From Bordetella petrii (GTDB lineage Bacteria > Pseudomonadota > Gammaproteobacteria > Burkholderiales > Burkholderiaceae_B): a stretch of DNA of 64,000 nt. Location of the stretch: assembly GCA_017745595.1 (NCBI GenBank), contig WMBV01000015.1:1-64000 (forward strand), written 5' to 3'. A model generated the notes under the pieces. That model made no database searches. It was not told where the DNA came from and saw only the letters and a program-made list of their open reading frames with translations. Numbering within the stretch: the first letter of the stretch is position 1; each line of letters opens with the position of its first letter. A program made the position numbers and the translations under genes. This document shows, in pieces, positions 57,864 through 64,000 of this stretch.

Positions 57864-59759
57864 TCAGGGCCGCCCGCCCGGGCGCGTCTCGCCGGTGGGG
57901 GGCTGGTCCAGGTCCAGGCTGATGCCGTCGAGTTTGCGATGGAGCGCCGCGGTGTCGAGCACCGGGTCGCCGTACGAGGCTTCGTCTTCATCGGCGCGGC
58001 GCGCGCCCGCGCGGCGCAACAGCCAGGCCACGATCAGCACGATGATGGCCAGCGCGGCGGTCACCACCACCAGCAGGTTGTCGGCCAGCCAGCCGGGCAT
58101 CGAGCCCGCGGCCGCGTCGCTCTTGGCGTCGCCCGCATCCGGGGTCTTGCCGGCCTGGGCTGGCTGCGAATTGGCTGCGGAAGTGCCGGTTGCACCGGGA
58201 GTGCCCGGCGTCCCGGGAGTTCCTGCCTCACCGGGAGCGCCTGCCGCACCGGGAGCACCTGCCGCACCGGAGGTGCCTGCCGCACCGGGAGCGCCTGCCG
58301 TTCCGGGAGCGCCTGCCGTACCGGGGGTGCCTGCCGTACCGGGGGTGCCTGCCCCGCCGGGGGTGCCTGCCGCGCCGGGGGTGCCTGCCGCGCCGGGGGT
58401 GCCTGCCCCGCCGGGGGTGCCTGCCGCGCCGGGGGTGCCTGCCGCGCCGGGGGTGCCTGCCGCGCCGGGGGTGCCTGCCGTACCGGGAGCGCCTGCCACG
58501 CCGGGAGCGCCTGCCGTACCGGGAGCGCCTGCCGTACCGGGAGCGCCTGCCGTACCGGGAGCGCCTGCCGTACCGGGAGCGCCTGCCGTACCGGGAGCGC
58601 CTGCCACGCCGGGAGCGCCTGCCACGCCGGGAGCGCCTGCCGTACCGGGAGCGCCTGCCGTACCGGGAGCGCCTGCCATACCGGGCGTGCCTGCCGCACC
58701 GGAATCGCCGGAAGCGCCGGGCGCCCCCGCCGCACCGTCGGCGGCCTGGCCACCCGAGGCGCGGTTCAGGGCGTCGACATTGCCTTGCAGCGTGTCGACG
58801 CGCTGCTGGGTGTCTTGCATGGCGTGCGCGTTGGATGTGCGGGCGTCGGACTGGGCGTCGGCCGGGGTTGCGGCGCTCAGGCGCAAACGGTCTTGGGGGG
58901 CCGACGTTACGCTTGCCTGGCCCGCGGGCGCCTGGCCCACCTGCCCCGAAGCGCCGCCACGATTGGCGCTGACCGCCGGGCCGCCGGCGGCGTCGGCGCC
59001 GGCCCGGCCGCGATAGCGTTCATAGGCCTCGAGCTGTTCGGCATAAATGCGGCGCGCTTCGGCCGGGTCGACGGCGCGCACGGTGGCCGCGTCGGGAATG
59101 GCCAGGGTCTCGCCGGCGCGCACCAGATTCATGTTGTTCTGGATGAAAGCCTGCGGATTGGCGCGCCACAACGCCACCAGCATCTGGTACATGCTGGCGT
59201 CGGGCACCGCATTGCGCCGCGCGATGCGGAACAGGTTGTCGCCGCGGCGCACCGTTATCGATTTTGCCGCGGCCGGCTGGCTGCCGCCCGTTCCCACGCG
59301 GGCCGGTTGCACGCCGGCCGCGCCGCCGCGTTGCGGCACCAGGATGGTGACCTGGATTTGCCGCCGGCCGGCGCTGGACTGCAGGTCGAGCAGCAGGTCG
59401 ACGGCCGGCGTGGACGGCGGCTGCGACGAAACGATACGGATCTTTTTATGGGTGGGGTCGTCGCCATCCTGGATGGCGACCTGCATGCTGGCCAGCGGCA
59501 CCGGCGGGCGCAGCCCGGCACGCTGCCAGGCCGCCGCGTCGGCCGGCGCGACCCGCAGCGACGCGATTTCTTCGGGCGTCAGGCCCGTGAGCGGCACCAC
59601 GATCTGCAGCGGCGCCCCCGGCGCAGACACCACGCGCGTATGCCCGACCGTGGCCGCCTGCGCCCCCATGCCCGCCGAGGCACCGATGGCCAGGGCGACG
59701 GCCCAATTGAGAGCGTTGATGCGAGGGGTAAGGGAAACGTGGCGCGAGCGCGAAGTCAT
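57864..59759 (-). CDS. fimV: FimV/HubP-like protein with collagen-like domain
   Basis: The 631-residue product has a signal peptide (cleavage near MGAQA-AT), a FimV N-terminal domain with a LysM-like module ([16 protein letters not shown]...[13 protein letters not shown]), a coiled segment ([17 protein letters not shown]), then a Gly-X-Y collagen-like tract (about residues 340-525), one membrane helix ([20 protein letters not shown]) and a short cytoplasmic end. FimV/HubP proteins organise the cell pole and type IV pili; the long acidic TPR-bearing C-terminus of classic FimV is missing. ATG 59759 ([10 protein letters not shown]) is preferred to 59780. Position next to asd and truA supports the fimV call. 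Confidence 0.85.
   Translation of the reverse strand: MTSRSRHVSLTPRINALNWAVALAIGASAGMGAQAATVGHTRVVSAPGAPLQIVVPLTGLTPEEIASLRVAPADAAAWQRAGLRPPVPLASMQVAIQDGDDPTHKKIRIVSSQPPSTPAVDLLLDLQSSAGRRQIQVTILVPQRGGAAGVQPARVGTGGSQPAAAKSITVRRGDNLFRIARRNAVPDASMYQMLVALWRANPQAFIQNNMNLVRAGETLAIPDAATVRAVDPAEARRIYAEQLEAYERYRGRAGADAAGGPAVSANRGGASGQVGQAPAGQASVTSAPQDRLRLSAATPADAQSDARTSNAHAMQDTQQRVDTLQGNVDALNRASGGQAADGAAGAPGASGDSGAAGTPGMAGAPGTAGAPGTAGAPGVAGAPGVAGAPGTAGAPGTAGAPGTAGAPGTAGAPGTAGAPGVAGAPGTAGTPGAAGTPGAAGTPGAAGTPGGAGTPGAAGTPGAAGTPGGAGTPGTAGTPGTAGAPGTAGAPGAAGTSGAAGAPGAAGAPGEAGTPGTPGTPGATGTSAANSQPAQAGKTPDAGDAKSDAAAGSMPGWLADNLLVVVTAALAIIVLIVAWLLRRAGARRADEDEASYGDPVLDTAALHRKLDGISLDLDQPPTGETRPGGRP
58219..58704. 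repeat. 27 tandem 18-bp units (collagen-like tract)
   Basis: The block keeps exact 18-bp phase for 486 bp. On plus a typical unit is GCGCCTGCCGTACCGGGA; on minus it encodes six residues such as Gly-Ala-Pro-Gly-Thr-Ala. Adjacent units are often identical, so the tract is prone to gain or loss of units, always in frame. Confidence 0.92.
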
Positions 59760-59876
59760 CGTGGAAATCCTGCTATACAAATCGGGTTACCGGCCAATGC
59801 TGGGCGAAAGTGTAATGGATCGACCCTGATTCACAAATCGGCAACCGGCCCGGCCGGCAACCGATGTCCGCATAGC

Positions 59877-59902
59877 GCAAAGGCACCCGCGGGTGCCTTT
59901 GC
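59877..59902 (-). terminator. Perfect 26-bp palindrome after asd
   Basis: GCAAAGGCACCCG and CGGGTGCCTTTGC form an uninterrupted palindrome 44 bp past the asd stop, ahead of the fimV-like gene. The T tract is short (CTTTGC). A terminator role is likely. Confidence 0.6.
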
Positions 59903-59945
59903 CGTGCCCCCGGGGAGGGGCGCGAGGGAATGCCGGCGGCCGGTG

Positions 59946-61076
59946 TCAGGCTTCGGCCAGCGCAATGCGCAGCATGCGCCGCAGCGGTTCGGCCGCGCCC
60001 CACAGCAGTTGGTCGCCCACGGTGAAGGCCCCCATATACTGCGAGCCCATCGACAGTTTGCGCAGGCGGCCCACCGGGATGTCCAGAGTGCCCGTGACAG
60101 CCACCGGCGTCAGTGCCCGCACGGTGTCTTCCTTGGTGTTGGGCACGACCTTGGCCCATTGCGTGCCCTGCGCGATCAAGGCTTCGATCTCGTCGATCGG
60201 CACATCGCGCTTGAGCTTGATGGTAAGCGCCTGGCTATGGCAACGCATGGCGCCGATGCGCACGCACAGGCCATCGATAGGCGTGGCAGGCGTGTCGAAA
60301 CCCGGCCCGCGGCCGAGAATCTTGTTGGTTTCGGCCGCGCCCTTCCATTCTTCGCGCGACATGCCGTCGCCCAGGTCTTTGTCGATCCAGGGAATGAGGT
60401 TGCCGCCCAGCGGCACGCCGAAGTGTTCCTGCGGCAGGGCCGGGTCTTGCTGGGCCTTGAGCACGCCGCGATCGATTTCCAGAATGGCCGAGGCCGGGTC
60501 GTCGAGCAGCGGCTTGACGGCCTGGTTGAGCAGGCCGAACTGGGTCAGCAATTCGCGCATGTGCTGCGCGCCGCCGCCCGAGGCCGCCTGGTAGGTCATG
60601 GAGGTCATCCATTCGACCAGATCGTTGTTGAACAGGCCGGCCAGGCCCATCAGCATGCAGCTGACGGTGCAGTTGCCGCCGATGAAGCTGCGCACGCCGC
60701 GCTTGAGCGCCGCGTCGATGACCGGGCGGTTGACCGGGTCGAGCACGATGATGGCATCGTCTTTCATGCGCAGGGTGCTGGCGGCGTCGATCCAGATGCC
60801 GTTCCAGCCCGCGCCGCGCAGTTTCGGGAAAACCTCGGAGGTGTAGTCGCCGCCCTGCGCCGTGACGATGATGGGCAGTTTTTTCAGAGCATCGATATCG
60901 TAGGCATTCTGCAGCGGACCCGCGCCGTCGGCCCAAGTGGGCGCCGCGCCGCCGGCATTGCTGGTGGAAAAGAATACGGGGTCGATCAGGGCGAAGTCGT
61001 TTTCGTCGCGCATGCGTTGCATGAGAACGGAACCGACCATGCCGCGCCAGCCGACCAGGCCTACTGCTTGCGTCAT
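59946..61076 (-). CDS. asd: Aspartate-semialdehyde dehydrogenase
   Basis: Asd reduces aspartyl phosphate to aspartate semialdehyde, feeding lysine, methionine and threonine synthesis. The 376-residue protein has the NADP motif [15 protein letters not shown], the catalytic Cys in [13 protein letters not shown] and the [16 protein letters not shown] region of the gamma-proteobacterial type. ATG 61076 ([15 protein letters not shown]) is standard. With the dap operon at 15-18 kb the window covers much of diaminopimelate synthesis. Confidence 0.96.
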   Translation of the reverse strand: MTQAVGLVGWRGMVGSVLMQRMRDENDFALIDPVFFSTSNAGGAAPTWADGAGPLQNAYDIDALKKLPIIVTAQGGDYTSEVFPKLRGAGWNGIWIDAASTLRMKDDAIIVLDPVNRPVIDAALKRGVRSFIGGNCTVSCMLMGLAGLFNNDLVEWMTSMTYQAASGGGAQHMRELLTQFGLLNQAVKPLLDDPASAILEIDRGVLKAQQDPALPQEHFGVPLGGNLIPWIDKDLGDGMSREEWKGAAETNKILGRGPGFDTPATPIDGLCVRIGAMRCHSQALTIKLKRDVPIDEIEALIAQGTQWAKVVPNTKEDTVRALTPVAVTGTLDIPVGRLRKLSMGSQYMGAFTVGDQLLWGAAEPLRRMLRIALAEA

Positions 61077-61236
61077 GTTCAATGCTCTTGAGTTGAAAAA
61101 TAAGAAAAAAGCCGTCGATCCCGACAATTTATCAGAATGCCGGGCTGAAATGTTGCACTGCAGGGAAAATCGGGGACGCGGCGGGCGGACAGCGGACGTC
61201 TGGGTGCCGAGCTATGACCGGTCATCCATGGCTGTC

Positions 61237-61268
61237 GGTGTCTGACACCCTGTCGGGAGTCAGACACC
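61237..61268. repeat. Palindromic repeat locus D (single unit)
   Basis: GGTGTCTGAC-ACCCTGTCGGGA-GTCAGACACC lies between asd and the leuB stop. The loop has one extra base compared with locus B. It is a single copy with no partner within 100 bp. Confidence 0.85.
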
Positions 61269-61305
61269 TGGAGTGGCGGGATCGGGACGCCGCGGAGCCG
61301 GCCGA

Positions 61306-62382
61306 TCAGCCCAGGGCCTTCAGCACGGCATCGCCCATTTGCGCGGTCGAGACCTTGGTGGTGCCGGGCTCGTGGATATCGGCGGTGCGCAGGCCGTCGG
61401 CCAGCACCGCGCGCACGGCGGCTTCGATGCGGTCGGCCTGCGGGGCCAGGTTCAGCGAGTAGCGCAGCAGCATGGCGGCCGACAGGATGGTGGCCAGCGG
61501 GTTGGCGATGCCCTGGCCGGCGATGTCGGGCGCCGAACCGTGGCTGGGCTCGTACAGCCCCTGCCCCGACGCATTCAGCGAGGCCGACGGCAGCATGCCG
61601 ATGGAACCCGTGAGCATCGCGGCTTCGTCGGACAGGATATCGCCGAACAGATTGCCGGTGACGATGACGTCGAACTGGCGCGGGTTGCGCACCAGTTGCA
61701 TGGCGGCATTGTCGACATACATGTGCGACAGTTCCACGTCGGGATAGTCGCGCGCCACCTCGATGACGATGTCGCGCCAGAACTGCGAGGTCTCGAGTAC
61801 GTTGGCCTTGTCGACGCTGCACAGCTTCTTGCCGCGCTTGCGCGCCGATTCGAACCCGATGCGCGCGATGCGGCGCACTTCGGTGTCGGCATAGCGCATG
61901 GTGTCGAAGCCTTCGCGCTCGCCGGTGAAGGGGCCGTCGGCCGCGTCACGCACGCCGCGGGGCGTGCCGAAGTAGATATCGCCGGTCAGTTCGCGGATGA
62001 TCAGGATATCCAGGCCGGAGACGATCTCGGGCTTGAGCGACGACGCGCTGGCCAGTTCGGGGTAAAGAATGGCGGGGCGCAGGTTGGCGAACAAGCCCAG
62101 TGCCTTGCGCAGGCCCAGGATAGCCTGTTCGGGGCGGAATTCGCGCGGCAGGCTGTCGTATTTCCAGTCGCCCACGGCGCCGAACAGCACGGCGTGCGAA
62201 TTGCGCGCCAGGTCCAGCGTGGCCGGCGGCAGCGGATGCTCGAATTGATCGTAGGCGGCGCCGCCCACCGGCGCCTGCTGGATCTGCAGCGGCAGATCCA
62301 GCGCGCCCAGCACGCGCACGGCCTGTTCGACGATCTCGGGCCCGATGCCGTCGCCGGGGAGCACTGCGATGTTATGCGTCAT
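61306..62382 (-). CDS. leuB: 3-isopropylmalate dehydrogenase
   Basis: LeuB oxidises 3-isopropylmalate to 2-oxoisocaproate precursor with NAD in leucine synthesis. The 358-residue protein shows [17 protein letters not shown], the substrate loop [15 protein letters not shown], and the metal and NAD sites [21 protein letters not shown] and [21 protein letters not shown] 62382 ([12 protein letters not shown]) is standard. A cluster of palindromic units separates it from leuD. Confidence 0.97.
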   Translation of the reverse strand: MTHNIAVLPGDGIGPEIVEQAVRVLGALDLPLQIQQAPVGGAAYDQFEHPLPPATLDLARNSHAVLFGAVGDWKYDSLPREFRPEQAILGLRKALGLFANLRPAILYPELASASSLKPEIVSGLDILIIRELTGDIYFGTPRGVRDAADGPFTGEREGFDTMRYADTEVRRIARIGFESARKRGKKLCSVDKANVLETSQFWRDIVIEVARDYPDVELSHMYVDNAAMQLVRNPRQFDVIVTGNLFGDILSDEAAMLTGSIGMLPSASLNASGQGLYEPSHGSAPDIAGQGIANPLATILSAAMLLRYSLNLAPQADRIEAAVRAVLADGLRTADIHEPGTTKVSTAQMGDAVLKALG

Positions 62383-62432
62383 GAAAGAACCTATGAATGA
62401 ATATCAGAAATTGCGTAGCCCTGCGCCACGTC

Positions 62433-62547
62433 GGTGCCAGACACCGGGGTGAGAGACAGCCGCTGCTCACGGCGGTGTCAGGCACCTGCGGAGCCTGACA
62501 CCTGACCCGATCGCGAGGTGTCAGGCTCCCGAAGGGTGCCTGACACC
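62433..62547. repeat. Palindromic repeat locus E (half-unit + two units)
   Basis: A half-unit GGTGCCAGACACC lies at 62433-62445. Unit E1 (62474-62502) reads GGTGTCAGGC-ACCTGCGGA-GCCTGACACC. Unit E2 (62517-62547) reads GGTGTCAGGC-TCCCGAAGGGT-GCCTGACACC. The two full units are inverted, 14 bp apart. The cluster sits inside the leuD-leuB gap of the leu operon and may attenuate or stabilise that message. Confidence 0.87.
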
Positions 62548-62576
62548 GGGCCATATCCCGGCGCTTCGAGGCGAGC

Positions 62577-63227
62577 CTACACCACAGGCCGGCTTTCCAG
62601 CCAGGGGTGGCGGGCCAGCCGCTCGGCTTCGAAGGCGCGGATCTTGTCGGAGTGGCGCAAGGTCAGGCCGATATCGTCGAAGCCGTTCAGCAGGCAATAC
62701 TTGCGGAACGGTTCGATGTCGAAGGCCAGCTCGCGGCCGTCGGCCGCGACGACCACCTGCCGATCGAGGTCGATGCGCAGCTTGTAGCCGGGAAACGCCT
62801 TCACTTCATCGAACAGGCGCGCGACGTCGAGCTCGGACAGCACGATGGGCAGCAGGCCGTTCTTGAAGCTGTTGTTGAAGAAGATGTCGGCATACGAAGG
62901 CGCGATGATGGCGCGGAAACCGTATTGCGTCAGCGCCCAGGGCGCGTGTTCGCGGCTGGAGCCGCAGCCGAAGTTCTTGCGCGCCAGCAGCACCGAGGCG
63001 CCCTGATAGCGCGGCTGGTTCAGCACGAAATCGGGGTTTAGCGGCCGCTTGCTGTTGTCCATGCCCGGCTCGCCGTGGTCCAGGTAGCGCAGTTCGTCGA
63101 ACAGGTTGGGGCCGAAGCCCGTGCGCTTGATGGATTTCAGGAATTGCTTCGGAATGATGAGGTCGGTGTCGACGTTTTCGCGGTCGAGCGGAGCCACCAG
63201 GCCTTCGTGAGTCGTAAATGCTTGCAT
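62577..63227 (-). CDS. leuD: 3-isopropylmalate dehydratase small subunit
   Basis: LeuD pairs with LeuC to isomerise 2-isopropylmalate. The 216-residue protein has the swivel-domain motifs [35 protein letters not shown] and [19 protein letters not shown] 63227 ([14 protein letters not shown]) is preferred to an upstream Met at 63260. It starts 13 bases after leuC, so the two subunits are cotranslated. Confidence 0.97.
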   Translation of the reverse strand: MQAFTTHEGLVAPLDRENVDTDLIIPKQFLKSIKRTGFGPNLFDELRYLDHGEPGMDNSKRPLNPDFVLNQPRYQGASVLLARKNFGCGSSREHAPWALTQYGFRAIIAPSYADIFFNNSFKNGLLPIVLSELDVARLFDEVKAFPGYKLRIDLDRQVVVAADGRELAFDIEPFRKYCLLNGFDDIGLTLRHSDKIRAFEAERLARHPWLESRPVV

Positions 63228-63240
63228 GATGGTGGACCTT

Positions 63241-64000
63241 TTAGCGGAAGTTGCGGACATCGACGAAATGGCCGGCCACGGCGGCGGCGGCGGCCATGGC
63301 CGGGCTGACCAGGTGCGTGCGCCCGCCCTGCCCCTGGCGGCCTTCGAAGTTGCGGTTCGAGGTCGAGGCGCAACGCTCTTCGGGTTCGAGGCGGTCGGCG
63401 TTCATGGCCAGGCACATCGAACAGCCGGGCTCGCGCCATTCGAAGCCGGCCTCGATGAAGATCTTGTCGAGCCCTTCGCGCTCGGCCTGCTGCTTGACCA
63501 GGCCCGAACCCGGCACGACCATCGCCTGCCGCACATTGGAAGCCACGCGCTTGCCGCGCGCCACGGCGGCGGCGGCGCGCAGGTCTTCGATGCGGGAGTT
63601 GGTGCACGAACCAATGAAAACGCGGTCGACGCGGATATCGACCAGCGGCGTATTGGGCTTCAGGCCCATGTACTGCAGCGCGCGCTCCATGCCGCTGCGG
63701 CGCACGTCGTCTTTCTCGCGATCGGGGTCGGGCACGCGCGCATCCACCGGCAGCACCATTTCGGGCGAGGTTCCCCAGGTGACCTGCGGCTTGATGTCTT
63801 GCGCATTGACCTCGACGACGCGGTCGAAACTGGCGCCGGCATCGCTGTGCAGGGTGCGCCAGTAAGCCACCGCCTGGTCCCACAGCACGCCGGTGGGCGC
63901 GAAGGGACGGCCGCGGAAATAATCGATGGTTTTGTCGTCGACCGCGACCATGCCCGAGCGCGCGCCGGCTTCGATCGCCATGTTGCAGACCGTCATGCGG
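63241..64000 (-). CDS. leuC: 3-isopropylmalate dehydratase large subunit (partial)
   Basis: The C-terminal 253 codons of LeuC are present; the N-terminal half lies beyond the window. Visible are [20 protein letters not shown], the [4Fe-4S] ligand regions [17 protein letters not shown] and [11 protein letters not shown], and [20 protein letters not shown]. It acts with LeuD in the second step of leucine synthesis. The open end at 64000 is the window limit, not a truncation. Confidence 0.97.
   Translation of the reverse strand, partial: RMTVCNMAIEAGARSGMVAVDDKTIDYFRGRPFAPTGVLWDQAVAYWRTLHSDAGASFDRVVEVNAQDIKPQVTWGTSPEMVLPVDARVPDPDREKDDVRRSGMERALQYMGLKPNTPLVDIRVDRVFIGSCTNSRIEDLRAAAAVARGKRVASNVRQAMVVPGSGLVKQQAEREGLDKIFIEAGFEWREPGCSMCLAMNADRLEPEERCASTSNRNFEGRQGQGGRTHLVSPAMAAAAAVAGHFVDVRNFR

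Noticed and set aside
58219-58704. CRISPR-like array
   Set aside because: The 18-bp units are directly adjacent with no spacers and keep a coding frame with Gly every third residue, so this is a protein-coding tandem repeat.
57843-61091. A 1082-codon plus-strand open frame rich in Gly-Ser-Ala-Cys-Arg-Thr across the fimV-like repeat
   Set aside because: It is antisense to truA, the fimV-like gene and asd, all of which have clear family motifs. The repeat and high GC keep the opposite strand free of stops.

Overview
The window is GC-rich (about two thirds G+C) and reads as the chromosome of a betaproteobacterium of the Bordetella/Achromobacter group (Alcaligenaceae). The tig-clpP-clpX-lon order, the leuC-leuD-leuB-asd-fimV-truA...trpF order, the gshB-EIIA-HPr-EI block and the protein sequences all fit this. 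The species call is inference; an environmental Bordetella such as B. petrii is possible. I see no prophage, insertion sequence or CRISPR array. Most of the window is housekeeping, with a few accessory genes, two tRNA genes and a family of short interspersed palindromes.

Layout. 1-2.7 kb: a C-homopolymer-rich edge, lexA with its SOS box, and a divergent MFS exporter/HxlR regulator pair. 2.8-9.7 kb: the proteostasis block lon, clpX, clpP, tig and an M48 metalloprotease, all on minus. 9.9-12 kb: two cold-shock genes, each with its own promoter and terminator, and small unknown genes. 12.2-14.6 kb: a catabolic islet (cupin, amidohydrolase remnant, Baeyer-Villiger monooxygenase) beside the 3' end of tRNA-Leu(UAG). 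14.9-21 kb: dapC-dapD-dapE-prmB-yheS. 21-24.8 kb (minus): fatty-acid desaturase, UvrD-type helicase, chorismate mutase. 25-33.7 kb: rsmB, purN, ribF-ileS-lspA and coaBC. 33.8-37.8 kb: a GATE-domain membrane protein, an Lrp regulator, a YdjM-like hydrolase and a dimeric dUTPase. 37.9-43.3 kb (minus): the ectoine-type ABC importer ehuBCDA, an amino-acid binding protein and an ornithine cyclodeaminase relative. 43.8-50 kb (minus): EI, HPr, EIIA, gshB, infC, thrS. 50.4-52.4 kb: a response regulator, an orphan Hpt protein and an unknown membrane protein, then tRNA-Val(GAC). 52.6-64 kb (minus): trpF, a TRAP transporter, truA, a FimV-like protein with a collagen-like domain, asd, leuB, leuD and the 3' part of leuC.

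What stands out. A family of about 30-bp palindromes (arms GGTGTCTGAC or GGTGTCAGGC) occurs as nine full units plus half-units. They mostly lie at gene 3' ends and mostly as inverted pairs about 29 bp apart. Arm changes are compensatory, so hairpin formation seems selected. One unit supplies the stop codon of rsmB. A different repeat, with a perfect 13-bp palindrome, encodes a roughly 50-residue N-terminal extension of LspA. The FimV-like protein carries 27 tandem 18-bp units encoding Gly-X-Y triplets. infC appears to start at ATC and is followed by gshB rather than rpmI-rplT, which suggests a rearrangement breakpoint.
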